Made by a program: the position numbers and the translations under genes. Source: Flavisolibacter nicotianae (lineage in GTDB: Bacteria > Bacteroidota > Bacteroidia > Chitinophagales > Chitinophagaceae). Taken from it: a DNA stretch of 64,000 bases. Below, piece by piece: positions 41,620 through 50,624 of this stretch. The stretch covers positions 806,001 to 870,000 of the forward strand of contig NZ_RBCI01000001.1 in assembly GCF_003628535.1 (NCBI RefSeq), read 5' to 3'. The notes under the pieces were generated by a model, which was not told the origin of the DNA, did not search any database, and saw only the letters and a program-made list of their open reading frames with translations. The number at the start of each line of letters is the position of its first letter. The first letter of the stretch is position 1.

Positions 41620-43779
41620 TTACAGCACTTTTTTCACGTCGCCTTTCGCAGCCGGTTTGCCGTTGCCGGGGAAGGTTTCCCGGAAGTTCATCCCGAGGTT
41701 GCTCATCACAAAGCTCCAGATATCGGTCGTAAGATCGATGCGCTTGGACGTGGGCATTCCGCCTCCGTGACCGGCATTGGTTTCTATACGGATCAAGGTT
41801 GGGTTTGCGCCTGCATTGGCCTCCTGCAGCGAAGCAGCATATTTAAACGAGTGCGCCGGCACCACGCGGTCGTCGTGGTCGGCAGTCGTCACCAGCGTGG
41901 CGGGATAGGTCACGCCTTTTTTCAGGTTGTGCAGCGGCGAATACTTGTACAGGTACTGGAACTGTTCTGGCTTTTCGCTGTTGCCGTATTCCTGCGCCCA
42001 GGCATAACCGATCGTGAACTTGTGAAAGCGCAGCATGTCCATCACACCCACCTGCGGCACCACCGCTTTGAACAGGTCGGGGCGCTGCGTCATGGCCGCG
42101 CCGATCAGCAGGCCGCCGTTGGAGCCACCGGTCGCCGCCAGTTTCCCGGGATTGGTGTAGTTGTTTTTCACCAGCCATTCGGCAGCGCCGATGAAATCAT
42201 CAAACACGTTTTGCTTGTTCTGCAGCATGCCGGCCTTATGCCAGTTCTCGCCGTACTCGCTGCCGCCGCGTAGCACCACGTCGGCATAGATACCGCCCTG
42301 CTCCACGAAGAACAGGTTCGACACACTGAAATACGGTGTTTCGTTGGCATTGAACCCACCATAGCCATACACCAGCGTAGGGTTTTGTCCATTCAGCACA
42401 AGACCTTTTTTATAGGTCAGGAACATGGGCACTTTGGTACCGTCTTTACTGGTGAAGAAAACCTGTTTGACCTCGTAGTCTTCGGGCTTGAATTTCACCT
42501 CTGCTTTCCGGTATAGCGTTGTGGACCCAGCGGGAATCGAAAAGCGAAAAATAGACGGCGGGTAATTGTAGGAGGTGAAGGAATAGAACAATTCCTTGTC
42601 TTCTTTTTTGGCGCTGAAGCCACCGGCCGAACCAATGCCGGGCAATGAAATTTCCCGGACCAGCTTGCCGTCGTAGGTGTATTGATACACTTTGGTAGAA
42701 GCGTCGTTCAGATACGAAGCAAACAGAAATCCGCCGCCGGTGTTCACGTCCTGGAGCACGTTTTCTTTTTCGGAAATGATCTCCTTCCAGGCCTCTTTGG
42801 CAGGGTTCTTCGGATCCACCAGCACCAGCTTATAATTGGAGGCGCCGTCGTTGGTTTGCACCAGCAGTTTGTCGCCGACATTATCAACAACAGACGGTTC
42901 GGTAGTAAAGCCTTTGATGAGCGTTGTAAATCCGCTTTGCCCGTTTTTGAGGTCCTTTACCTTGATCTCCCGTCCGCTGGTTCCTTCGGAGGTGTAGAGG
43001 CAAAGAAACCGCTCGTCTTCCGTCACAAAGCCATTGGCAAAGCGCTGCGGGTGTTCCGTGTCTTCGTACACCAGCACGTCGGCCGATTGCGGCGTGCCGA
43101 TCTTGTGGTAATAGAGCTTTTGATTGACGTTGCGGCCCTTCATTTTATCGCCGGCCTGCGGCTCGGGATAGCGGCTGTAGTAAAAGCCTTCTTCGCCCTT
43201 CCAGGAAAAGCCGGTGAACTTCAGCCAGTTCAGGTTGTCGGTTAATTTTTCTTTGGTGCGGGTGTCCATCACAAAAGCCTCCTGCCAGTCGCTGCCGGCC
43301 CGCTGGATGGCATACACAAACAGTTTTCCTTTTTTCGAGAACGCCAGTGAACCCAGCGACACCGTTCCGTCTTCGGACAGCTTGTTGGGATCGAGAAAGA
43401 CTTCGGCCTGGCCGTTCAGTCCTTTCTGCCGGTACCAGACGCTCTGGTTCTGCAGACCGTCGTTTTTGGTGAAGTAGTACCATTCGCCTTCGCGGAAAGG
43501 CGCCGAGTAGCGGGTGTAGTTCCACAGTTCCTGCAGGCGCTTGCGCACTTTGTCGCGGTAGGGAATTTGGGAAAGATAATCCTGCGTAACAGTGTTCTGT
43601 GCCTTCACCCAGGCTTTGGTTTCGTCGCTGTTGTCGTCTTCGAGCCAGCGATAGGGATCGGCCACACTAGTGCCGAAATAATTGTCGACCGTATCCACTT
43701 TCCGGGTAGCAGGATACTGTAGTTGCGCATTGGCTTGTTGCAAAAAGAAAAGCGAGAGCAGCAGTCCGGTTTTTTTCAT
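41620..43779 (-). CDS. Prolyl oligopeptidase (S9A)
   Basis: Start at ATG 43779 gives 719 residues with a signal peptide (MKKTGLLLSLFFLQQANAQ). The N-terminal propeller starts at VDNYFGTSVADPYRWLEDDN, a classical prolyl endopeptidase motif. The catalytic Ser553 is in TGGSNGGLLIG, with DHDDRVVPAHSF near the Asp and the His in ETNAGHGGG. It cleaves after proline in short peptides in the periplasm. It follows the Nramp-like transporter by 57 bases, so it may belong to the 5-oxoproline operon. Confidence 0.95.
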   Translation of the reverse strand: MKKTGLLLSLFFLQQANAQLQYPATRKVDTVDNYFGTSVADPYRWLEDDNSDETKAWVKAQNTVTQDYLSQIPYRDKVRKRLQELWNYTRYSAPFREGEWYYFTKNDGLQNQSVWYRQKGLNGQAEVFLDPNKLSEDGTVSLGSLAFSKKGKLFVYAIQRAGSDWQEAFVMDTRTKEKLTDNLNWLKFTGFSWKGEEGFYYSRYPEPQAGDKMKGRNVNQKLYYHKIGTPQSADVLVYEDTEHPQRFANGFVTEDERFLCLYTSEGTSGREIKVKDLKNGQSGFTTLIKGFTTEPSVVDNVGDKLLVQTNDGASNYKLVLVDPKNPAKEAWKEIISEKENVLQDVNTGGGFLFASYLNDASTKVYQYTYDGKLVREISLPGIGSAGGFSAKKEDKELFYSFTSYNYPPSIFRFSIPAGSTTLYRKAEVKFKPEDYEVKQVFFTSKDGTKVPMFLTYKKGLVLNGQNPTLVYGYGGFNANETPYFSVSNLFFVEQGGIYADVVLRGGSEYGENWHKAGMLQNKQNVFDDFIGAAEWLVKNNYTNPGKLAATGGSNGGLLIGAAMTQRPDLFKAVVPQVGVMDMLRFHKFTIGYAWAQEYGNSEKPEQFQYLYKYSPLHNLKKGVTYPATLVTTADHDDRVVPAHSFKYAASLQEANAGANPTLIRIETNAGHGGGMPTSKRIDLTTDIWSFVMSNLGMNFRETFPGNGKPAAKGDVKKVL

Positions 43780-43836
43780 GAAATAAAATTTGTGATGAGC
43801 AAAAGATGAAACGATCAAGATAAGGAAAAAATGCAG

Positions 43837-45039
43837 TTAGGCCGACCAGATTTTCACCAGCGATACCCAACCCATATAACTCATGGCGGCCACCACCAGC
43901 CAGCCAGCCACCTGCATCCACAGCGGGTGCGAATAATTTTTCATCAGGCGCTTTTGCGTTGCCGCTACTAAAATGATGGCCAGCGCAATGGGAAGGATCA
44001 ACCCGTTGACCGCACCGGCCAGGATGAGCAGCTCTTTTGGCTTTCCGACCGCGACAAAAATGAGTGTTGTCAGGACGATGAAAACCGAAATGCACCAACG
44101 TTCGTGGCGTTCGAAGACCGGGTGAAATGTTTTGAAGAACGAAACCGACGTATACGCCGCACCGACAACAGAAGAAATGGCCGCACTCCACAGGACCACG
44201 CCAAAAATGCGCAGGCCAACCTGTCCGGCCGCTGAGGCAAAAACGGTGGCGGCCGGGTTATCCTTGTCGAGTGAAACCCCTTTTTGCACCACACCCACAA
44301 TCGCCAGGAAAAGAATAAAACGCATGAGGGTGGAAATGATCACGCCACTGACGGCACTGCGGTCGATGGTACGGATGTTTTCTTTGCCCTTGATGCCGGC
44401 ATCCAGCAAGCGGTGTGCTCCGGAGAAGGTGATATAGCCGCCCACTGTTCCGCCCACAATGGTTACGATGGCGGTGGCACTGATCTGTTCCGGAAGAAAG
44501 GTGTGATGGACGGCCTGGGCCAGGGGCGGATGCGCTGCAAATGCAATGATCAGTGTCAGCAGGATTTTCAGGGTGCCGAGGATCTTGGTAAACCCATCCA
44601 GCATTTTTCCCACTTCTTTGATCCAGAACAGCACGAGGGCTACGACACAACTGATAACTGCACCCTGCTCAAAGGACAGTCCTGTCAGAACATTGACACC
44701 CAGGCCACAACCGGCGATGTTACCAATATTGAATGCGAAGCCGCCGATGATCACCAGGAAGGAAAGAAAATAACCTAAACCGGGGAGCAATTGATTGGAA
44801 AGATCCTGTGCCCGCAATTCGCTCATCGTCAGAACACGCCAGGTATTGAGCTGTGCGCCGATATCCAGTAAGACGGAAACGAGAATGACAAAGCCGAAGC
44901 TTGTCAACAGTTGCTGTGTAAAGACACTGGTCTGTGTAAGAAAGCCCGGGCCGATCGATGAATTGGCCATGAGGAAAGCCGCTCCCAAACTGGCGCCGCT
45001 GAAGAAATGTTTTTTCAATTGTTTATTTTTTTGAACCAC
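43837..45039 (-). CDS. Nramp-family transporter lacking metal ligands (5-oxoproline cluster)
   Basis: A 400-residue protein with about eleven membrane helices. Canonical Nramp TM1 has DPGN; here the aligned text is SIGPGF, so the metal-binding Asp and Asn are gone. TM6 should have a Met-Pro-His; here it is GGTVGGYITF. Divalent metal transport is therefore unlikely. Members next to pxpA (such as Bacillus YcsG) are presumed transporters of 5-oxoproline or a related compound. The start is uncertain: the GTG at 45039 lies in the repeat-element arm CCGTGGTTC; a TTG at 45018 is an alternative. Confidence 0.85.
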   Translation of the reverse strand: MVQKNKQLKKHFFSGASLGAAFLMANSSIGPGFLTQTSVFTQQLLTSFGFVILVSVLLDIGAQLNTWRVLTMSELRAQDLSNQLLPGLGYFLSFLVIIGGFAFNIGNIAGCGLGVNVLTGLSFEQGAVISCVVALVLFWIKEVGKMLDGFTKILGTLKILLTLIIAFAAHPPLAQAVHHTFLPEQISATAIVTIVGGTVGGYITFSGAHRLLDAGIKGKENIRTIDRSAVSGVIISTLMRFILFLAIVGVVQKGVSLDKDNPAATVFASAAGQVGLRIFGVVLWSAAISSVVGAAYTSVSFFKTFHPVFERHERWCISVFIVLTTLIFVAVGKPKELLILAGAVNGLILPIALAIILVAATQKRLMKNYSHPLWMQVAGWLVVAAMSYMGWVSLVKIWSA

Positions 45040-45500
45040 GGAGACACAGGGGCACGGAGGATCACAGAGGGTTTATAAAATCATCCGCTTCATTCCATTT
45101 TTCATCAGTGGTGTGTGAAAGTTCAGGATATAACCTAAACGTTTATTGGTTAGTTTGAGATAACTCAGCAACTGTGCTTCCCACACAGGATGCGGGTTTT
45201 CTTGCGCCTTTAATTCAAGGATAACCAAATCATCAACCAGTATGTCAACACGCAGGGCATCTTCGATCACCAATTCATGGTATACAATGGCAACAGCCTT
45301 TTGTCTTTGATATGAAATGTTGCGCTTTGCCTGTTCAAAGCAAAAGATCTTTTCATAAACACTTTCCAGCAAACCCGGACCTAAGGCCTGATGAATGGTA
45401 ATAGCAATACTTACGATCTGCTCTGCCAGCCATTTCTCCCGTTCGGTCAAAGGAGTGAAGGTTCTCTCTGTGTTACCTTGTGTCATTGTGCCTCCGTGGC
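45035..45500. mobile_element. Octamer inverted-repeat element with GxxExxY ORF, inside the pxp operon
   Basis: The left arm (45035-45072) is CCACGGAGACACAGGGG and similar 8-nt units of CACGGAGN/CACAGAGN. The right arm (45461-45500), on the minus strand, starts CCACGGAGGCACAATGAC and ends CACAGAGAGAAC. The arms match at most positions of the CACGGAG/CACAGAG blocks. The pxpA stop codon and the ORF start overlap (ATGA) inside the right arm; the transporter GTG start is in the left. Confidence 0.82.
45073..45486 (-). CDS. GxxExxY family protein
   Basis: A 137-residue protein. The signature is GPGLLESVYEK (G-x2-E-x2-Y), followed by ALRVDILVDDLVILELKAQE, a PD-(D/E)xK nuclease-like core, and GYILNFHTPLMKNGMKRMIL. 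The start codon overlaps the pxpA stop (ATGA) and the first residues (MTQGNTER) are encoded by repeat-arm DNA. It is distantly related to the protein at 16139. In this operon it is an intruder: pxpA and the transporter are normally adjacent. Activity unknown. Confidence 0.9.
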   Translation of the reverse strand: MTQGNTERTFTPLTEREKWLAEQIVSIAITIHQALGPGLLESVYEKIFCFEQAKRNISYQRQKAVAIVYHELVIEDALRVDILVDDLVILELKAQENPHPVWEAQLLSYLKLTNKRLGYILNFHTPLMKNGMKRMIL

Positions 45501-46304
45501 TTTATTGACCGCCTGAAAAATAGCTTTCGCAAATCGAACTGCATTCTTTCCATCGCCGTGGATGCAAACCGTTTCGGCAATGATGGGCACTTCCTTTCCG
45601 GAAACGGCCGTTACCGTTTTCTTTATTACCATTTGCAACACCTGCTGAATGGCTTTGGTTTCGTCCTCGATCAACGCGTTGGGTTGCGAACGCGGTGTGA
45701 GGCTGCCGTTGTCCTGGTAGGTCCGGTCGGCAAACACTTCGCTGCGTGTTTGCAGCCCTGCGGCTTTGGCTTCGCTGATGGAAACACTGCCGCTCAGGCC
45801 AAACAAAACCAGGTTGGCATCGAAATCTTTTACCGCTTGTGCAACGGCTTTTGCCAGCGCTGCATCCCGTGCCGCCATGTTGTACAAGGCACCGTGCGGC
45901 TTTACATGATGCATGCCTGCACCGCCTGCTGCCGCAATTTTTTTGAACAGGATAAGCTGGTCCCGGATCAATTGATACACTTCTTCCGGTGTTGTTTTCA
46001 TCTCTGTGCGGCCAAAATTTGCCCGGTCAAAAAAAGACGGATGCACACCGATGTTCACGCCGTGCCGCATGGCCAGTTGAATGGTCGTTCGCATCGTTTC
46101 TTCGTCGCCGGCGTGGTAGCCGCAGGCAATGTTGGCCGACGTGATAAAAGGCATGATGGCCTCGTCGTTGCCGATGCCTTCGCCCATGTCGCAGTTGATG
46201 TCGATGCCTGCCTGTCCGCCAATGGCGGAGGCGTGGTCGGGCTGCGAAGGCCTGCTTTGCGACGTGTTATCCTCACTCGTTGATTTCATCGTATTGCTGT
46301 GCAT
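45483..46304 (-). CDS. pxpA: 5-oxoprolinase subunit A (LamB/YcsF family)
   Basis: A 273-residue protein. The family start motif appears as DINCDMGEGIGND, then ANIACGYHAGDEETM, NIGVHPSFFDR and HHVKPHGALYNMAA. PxpA works with PxpB and PxpC to hydrolyse 5-oxoproline to glutamate using ATP. Normal members begin near the DINCDMGE motif; here about 30 extra low-complexity residues precede it. The last residues (ATEAQ) and the stop codon are encoded by repeat-element DNA, so the native C-terminus has probably been altered. The pxpC stop is 6 bases upstream. Confidence 0.95.
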   Translation of the reverse strand: MHSNTMKSTSEDNTSQSRPSQPDHASAIGGQAGIDINCDMGEGIGNDEAIMPFITSANIACGYHAGDEETMRTTIQLAMRHGVNIGVHPSFFDRANFGRTEMKTTPEEVYQLIRDQLILFKKIAAAGGAGMHHVKPHGALYNMAARDAALAKAVAQAVKDFDANLVLFGLSGSVSISEAKAAGLQTRSEVFADRTYQDNGSLTPRSQPNALIEDETKAIQQVLQMVIKKTVTAVSGKEVPIIAETVCIHGDGKNAVRFAKAIFQAVNKATEAQ

Positions 46305-46310
46305 TGGTTT

Positions 46311-47288
46311 TTATGCGTGCTGCTGCAACCAGTTTTCGATTTTCAATTTACAGGTGTTTTGCAAGCGGAGTAAATAATCCTTTTGCACAAGGGCTTTTTC
46401 TTCGGCTTCTTCCATCGTTGTCATCACCAGTTTGATTTCCGCACCGGCATTCATTTGGGCCAGCTTTGGCAGATGCACACTGATCACATTCGCTACTCTT
46501 GGATAGCCGCCGGTGGTTTGGTGATCGGCCATTAGCACGACCAGTTGCCCTGTGGGCAGCAACTGCACCGTTCCAAAATTGACGGCAGATGAAACGAGTT
46601 GCTCTTTCCTTTCCTGTTCCAACGCTTCGCCCTGCAGGCGATAGCCCATCCTGTCCGAAGCAGGTGTAATTGAAAACAGTTCGTTTTGCAAATCCGTTTG
46701 CCCTTTTGTCGTCAACCAGCCCCATTCGGGTCCCACAAGAAAACAGATCTCGTTGGTGTCATCAACCGGCTCGTGATATTTCCAGGGCAAAAGACAAAAA
46801 TCTTTTTCCATCAAAAACGAAAGCGGGGCAAACACCAGTTCATCCCCTTTCTGCAGCCGCCTTCCGTCGCATCCGCCAACAGCGGCTTTGAGATTCGTGC
46901 TGAAACTGTTTAGCCAGGGTTGCAGTTGCCACTCGTTCAGCACCGACAGGTAACACCGTGCACCGCGACGCCGTCCTTCAAATGACAGCAACGCATTTCC
47001 TTTCACGGCAACCGGCTGGTTGAGGGAAACTGATTCGCCATTCAGCAATGGTCTAAAATCCGCCCCCGTCAAACAAATGATCGCATGCTTTTGAAAAAGG
47101 ATCTGCGGCGCAGGATAATGCATTTCGATGACCGGTGCCTCCAGCTCTTTTCCCAGCAAGGCGTTGGCGAGGCGGGCCGCAAAACGGTCCATGGCGCCAC
47201 CGGGATTGATGCCCAGGTGCTGAAAGCCATAGCGGCCCCCGTCCTGCACCGTGTCAAGCAATCCGGCTTTGATAATTTTCAAACGCAT
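46311..47288 (-). CDS. pxpC: 5-oxoprolinase subunit C
   Basis: Start at ATG 47288 (MRLKIIKAG) gives 325 residues, the normal length; the longer upstream frame is inside pxpB. Family motifs are GLLDTVQDGGRYGFQHLGIN, GGAMDRFAARLANALLG, and the later RMGYRLQGEAL and VLMADHQTTGGYPRVANVIS. With PxpB it forms the ATP-dependent complex that phosphorylates and opens 5-oxoproline. It overlaps the end of pxpB by 35 bases, showing tight translational coupling. Confidence 0.95.
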   Translation of the reverse strand: MRLKIIKAGLLDTVQDGGRYGFQHLGINPGGAMDRFAARLANALLGKELEAPVIEMHYPAPQILFQKHAIICLTGADFRPLLNGESVSLNQPVAVKGNALLSFEGRRRGARCYLSVLNEWQLQPWLNSFSTNLKAAVGGCDGRRLQKGDELVFAPLSFLMEKDFCLLPWKYHEPVDDTNEICFLVGPEWGWLTTKGQTDLQNELFSITPASDRMGYRLQGEALEQERKEQLVSSAVNFGTVQLLPTGQLVVLMADHQTTGGYPRVANVISVHLPKLAQMNAGAEIKLVMTTMEEAEEKALVQKDYLLRLQNTCKLKIENWLQQHA

Positions 47289-47961
47289 CTTCACTGATGG
47301 GATAAAAGGTAACGCTGTCGCCGGGTTGCAGCAATGTGGGTTCGCTCCTGTCTTTGTCAAACAGTCGGAGGGGCGTACGGCCGATGATGTTCCAGCCGCC
47401 CGGCGAGGTAAACGGGTAAATGCCAGTTTGCTCGCCGGCAATGCCAACGGAACCTGCCGGTATCGCTGTTCGCGGACTGCTTTTCCGTGGTGTGGCAAGG
47501 CGGCTGTCTACCTTGCCCATGTAGGGAAAGCCGGGCAGAAAACCGATCATGTATACCCGGTAGGTCTTTGCCGTATGCAAGCCGATCACTTCTTCGGCGG
47601 ACAACGCTTTTTGCGCCGCCAACTCTTCGAGATCGGGTGCAAAGACTCTTGCATAGCAAACAGGGATTGCGATGGTCTGCCCACTCTTTTCTTTCTCCTG
47701 CACCGTTTGTTGCAGAAAGGGCAACAACGCCTCTTTCACTTTTTCAAAAGCGGTCGCCTCTTTGGTGCGCCACGAATGCACGTCGTAAAAAAACGTGAGC
47801 GAACTATACGCAGGAACAATGTCCGTAAACGGAAGCGGGGTGTTTTGCAGGCAATGGAAAAGCTGCAGCACGTTTTCATTGATCTCTTCCTCCATCACAT
47901 TGCCGAAGGAAATCACGAGAGCGCCGTCGCCGAGCGGCGTGATGGTGAACGCGGGGTGCAT
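47254..47961 (-). CDS. pxpB: 5-oxoprolinase subunit B
   Basis: Start at ATG 47961 gives 235 residues. Motifs: ITPLGDGALVISFGN, the long DVHSWRTKEAT region, VIGLHTAKTYRVYMIGFLPG, then YMGKVDSRLATPRKSSPR and GSVGIAGEQTGIYPFTSPGG. This cyclophilin-like domain (formerly KipI/allophanate hydrolase-like) pairs with PxpC. First gene of the operon; the upstream space is the second modular repeat array, with no clear promoter box. Confidence 0.95.
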   Translation of the reverse strand: MHPAFTITPLGDGALVISFGNVMEEEINENVLQLFHCLQNTPLPFTDIVPAYSSLTFFYDVHSWRTKEATAFEKVKEALLPFLQQTVQEKEKSGQTIAIPVCYARVFAPDLEELAAQKALSAEEVIGLHTAKTYRVYMIGFLPGFPYMGKVDSRLATPRKSSPRTAIPAGSVGIAGEQTGIYPFTSPGGWNIIGRTPLRLFDKDRSEPTLLQPGDSVTFYPISEDAFENYQSRIA

Positions 47962-48003
47962 GACGATCAAAAATACGCTTCTGCCAGTTGTTTTTTAGCG
48001 TAC

Positions 48004-48345
48004 GAATGCCATCCCTTGAAGAGATGGCATTCTTTCTGCACACCTGCGTTCCGAACGTTGAACGGAGCCCTTCCTTCGTCAGGATAAACTGTGCAACGGG
48101 AGCTTCATGGCTATTCTGTTGTTGGTTACAAAAAAATATTGCGCTTCTACAGAGATTTGTTCACTTCTCTATGAACATTTTCTATTAACAGGATGCCCCT
48201 CCGGGGCAAAAGAAAATGCTGTTGGCAAAGACGCCAACGGCAGCAAAAGCCTCCATCAAAAAGAATGATGAAGGCTTTGTAGTATCGTGCGTAAGCGAGT
48301 CTTGCGCTTGAATCATCCCTCCACTGGAGGGCCGGGGTGAGGTTT
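48004..48345. repeat. Modular hairpin repeat array, copy 2
   Basis: From the left: hairpin GAATGCCATC..GATGGCATTC (48004-48032); TTCCGAACGTTGAA (about 48049-48062); a CCCCTCCGGGG palindrome (48195); GCTGTTGGC/GCCAACGGCAGC (48220-48245); AAAGCC..GGCTTTGTAGTATCGTGC then AAGCGAG (48246-48299); CCCTCCACTGGAGGG (48317). The order matches 2925-3140. The AAAGCC hairpin is followed on the minus strand by TTTTG and may serve as the feoB terminator. Confidence 0.7.
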
Positions 48346-50461
48346 ACTTCAGCAGCTGGTAGGCGATAAAGCTGAAGACATAGGCAATGCCGGTCATGTA
48401 AACAAACTGGATAACGGGCCATTTCCAGGTCTTTGTTTCGCGGCGAACAATGGCGAGAGTGCTCATGCACTGCATGGCAAAAAGATAAAAAAGCATCAGC
48501 GATACACCGGTGGCAAGTGTAAACAGCGGCTCGCCGTTGGGCTTTTTGGCTTCCTGCATTTTTTCGCGAAGGAGAGTGCCCTGGTCGTCATCGGCCACGC
48601 TGAACAGTGTTGCCATGGTACCCACAAACACTTCCCGTGCGGCAAACGATGTTACTAAGGCAATGCCGATGCGCCAGTCGTAACCCAGCGGCTTGATCAC
48701 AGGTTCCATGGTTTTGCCCAAAATGCCCGCATAGGAATTTTCGAGCTTCGCTGTATTGTAATGGATGGCAAGCGAATCTTTTTTATCCGGCATTTGCGCC
48801 AGCTGTTGCTGGTAGGTGGCCTCAGCTTTCTCCATGCGGGAGGAAGGACCAAACGAGCTCAGTGCCCAAAGGATCAAGGAAATCACCATGATGATCTTCC
48901 CGGCGTCGGTCACGAAGAGGCGGGCCTTTGTAATCATTGTCTGCACAATGGTCTTGGCCCTCGGCGGACGATAGGTAGGCAGTTCCAGAATAAAAAAGCT
49001 GCGCTCTTTGATATGGATAAACCATTTGGCCACATAGGACACAATCATGGCCATGACAAAGCCCAAGAGATAGAGCCCCATCATGATCAGCGCCTGGAGA
49101 CTGAAGATGCCCCAGTAGTATTTATTGGGAATGACCAGTGCGATAAGGATGGTATAGATCGGCAGTCGGGCCGAGCAGCTCATGAGCGGTGTGATCAAAA
49201 TGGTCAGCAGCCGCTCTTTGCGGTTCTCGATGTTGCGGGCACTCATGATGGCCGGCACGGCACAGGCAAAGCCGCTGATCAGTGGCATCACGCTTTTTCC
49301 GTTGAGGCCCACGCTGCGCATCAGCCGGTCGGTGAGAAAGGAAATGCGGGCCATGTAGCCCGTGTCTTCCAGGATGGTAATCAGCGCAAACAGGATCATG
49401 ATCTGCGGCACAAAAATGATAATGCCGCTTAAGCCGGCAACAATGCCGTTCACCAACAGGTCGGAGAACCAGCCGGCCGGCAGCACGTGGTTCAACCAGG
49501 TGCTGGCGTAGGAAAAGCCTTCCTCGATCCAGGTCATAGGATATTGCGCCAGGTAAAACACGCTTTGGAACAGGAGAAACAAAACCGCCAGCAGGGCAAA
49601 ATAACCCCACACCCGGTGCAGCAGCACTGAATCCATGCGGTCAGTCATCAGCTTTTGCTCCTTTGGATCGGGCTCCGTTACCGACGACTGCATGATCTTG
49701 TTGATGCGCTGGTAGCGCTGCAGGATCTCGGTCGCCTGGGTTTTGGTATGGTTGAACTCGTGCTTTTGCTCAATGCCTTCGATCGTGTCCTGCAGGCGGT
49801 GGTCAAGTTCAAACTCCTCGTGGTTGATCAGGTAATGAATGGCCGAATAATCCGAGGTGCCGGGTAGTACGGCCTGCAGGTCTTCGATGGGCGCCATGGC
49901 CAGTTCGCGGTTCTCGATAAAATCGCGGATGGGAATTTTATACTGGTTCGAGGCGGTGAGCTCAATGGCTTTTTTCAGCTGCGCCATGCCTTTGCCTTTG
50001 CGCGGGTTGACGGACACCACCGGAACACCCAGTTCCCTTTCGAGTTGCGGAATATCGATCTCGATTCCTTTGCGCTTGGCGATGTCGGCCATGGTGAGCG
50101 CCACCACTACCGGCATTTTCAGGTCCATGATTTGCGAGCAGAAAAGCAGGTTGCGTTTCAGGTTGCTCGCATCCACCACCACCACGAAAATATCGGCCCT
50201 GATGTCTTTGTCCTGGTTGAGCAGCACCCGGTAGCTGACCCATTCGTCGAGGCGCTTGGGGTAAAGGCTGTAGGTGCCCGGCAGGTCAATGATGTTGCCG
50301 CTCAGCGTGGCGGAAATGGCGGTGTGGCCCGTTTTCTTGTCCACCGTCACACCCGGGAAATTCCCGGTACGCTGGTTTAGGCCGGTCAGGACGTTGAATA
50401 GCGAGGTCTTACCGCTGTTGGGATTCCCGACAAGAGCAATATGGACGGTTTTTTTAGCCAC
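48344..50461 (-). CDS. feoB: Ferrous iron transporter FeoB
   Basis: The GTG at 50461 gives 705 residues and the usual start just before the G domain; a TTG at 50497 is also in frame. The N-terminal GTPase-like domain has G1 GNPNSGKTS, G3 DLPGTYSLYP and G4 TMAD, where most FeoB have NMxD. The membrane domain follows from about residue 290, with the conserved Cys in GFACAVPAIMSAR and SCSARLPIY. It imports Fe2+ under reducing conditions. No feoA is adjacent or fused. Probably iron-regulated, though I see no Fur box. Confidence 0.95.
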   Translation of the reverse strand: MAKKTVHIALVGNPNSGKTSLFNVLTGLNQRTGNFPGVTVDKKTGHTAISATLSGNIIDLPGTYSLYPKRLDEWVSYRVLLNQDKDIRADIFVVVVDASNLKRNLLFCSQIMDLKMPVVVALTMADIAKRKGIEIDIPQLERELGVPVVSVNPRKGKGMAQLKKAIELTASNQYKIPIRDFIENRELAMAPIEDLQAVLPGTSDYSAIHYLINHEEFELDHRLQDTIEGIEQKHEFNHTKTQATEILQRYQRINKIMQSSVTEPDPKEQKLMTDRMDSVLLHRVWGYFALLAVLFLLFQSVFYLAQYPMTWIEEGFSYASTWLNHVLPAGWFSDLLVNGIVAGLSGIIIFVPQIMILFALITILEDTGYMARISFLTDRLMRSVGLNGKSVMPLISGFACAVPAIMSARNIENRKERLLTILITPLMSCSARLPIYTILIALVIPNKYYWGIFSLQALIMMGLYLLGFVMAMIVSYVAKWFIHIKERSFFILELPTYRPPRAKTIVQTMITKARLFVTDAGKIIMVISLILWALSSFGPSSRMEKAEATYQQQLAQMPDKKDSLAIHYNTAKLENSYAGILGKTMEPVIKPLGYDWRIGIALVTSFAAREVFVGTMATLFSVADDDQGTLLREKMQEAKKPNGEPLFTLATGVSLMLFYLFAMQCMSTLAIVRRETKTWKWPVIQFVYMTGIAYVFSFIAYQLLK

Positions 50462-50624
50462 GATGAGGTTCGCAAAGGTAGCCTGCGGCCTTTGCAATCA
50501 TTTACGAGATCGGGAGTTTTGTGTTAAGGTTAAGGAAAATAGCCCAATCAAAAAAATGACCTTTGACTCTCTGAAAACTCCGGGGCAAAGTATTTTTGCT
50601 ATCCGCACTTTAAAAGATCGTATC

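Noticed and set aside
43837-45039. Manganese/iron transporter (MntH)
   Set aside because: The metal-binding DPGN and Met-Pro-His motifs are absent and the gene sits in the 5-oxoproline cluster.
46311-47498. A 395-residue PxpC with an N-terminal extension
   Set aside because: The extra 70 residues lie within pxpB in another frame; the family starts at MRLKIIKAG.
50274-50624. A long N-terminal extension of the M28 peptidase
   Set aside because: It overlaps feoB on the other strand and precedes the lipoprotein signal; start placed at 50625 (or 50556).
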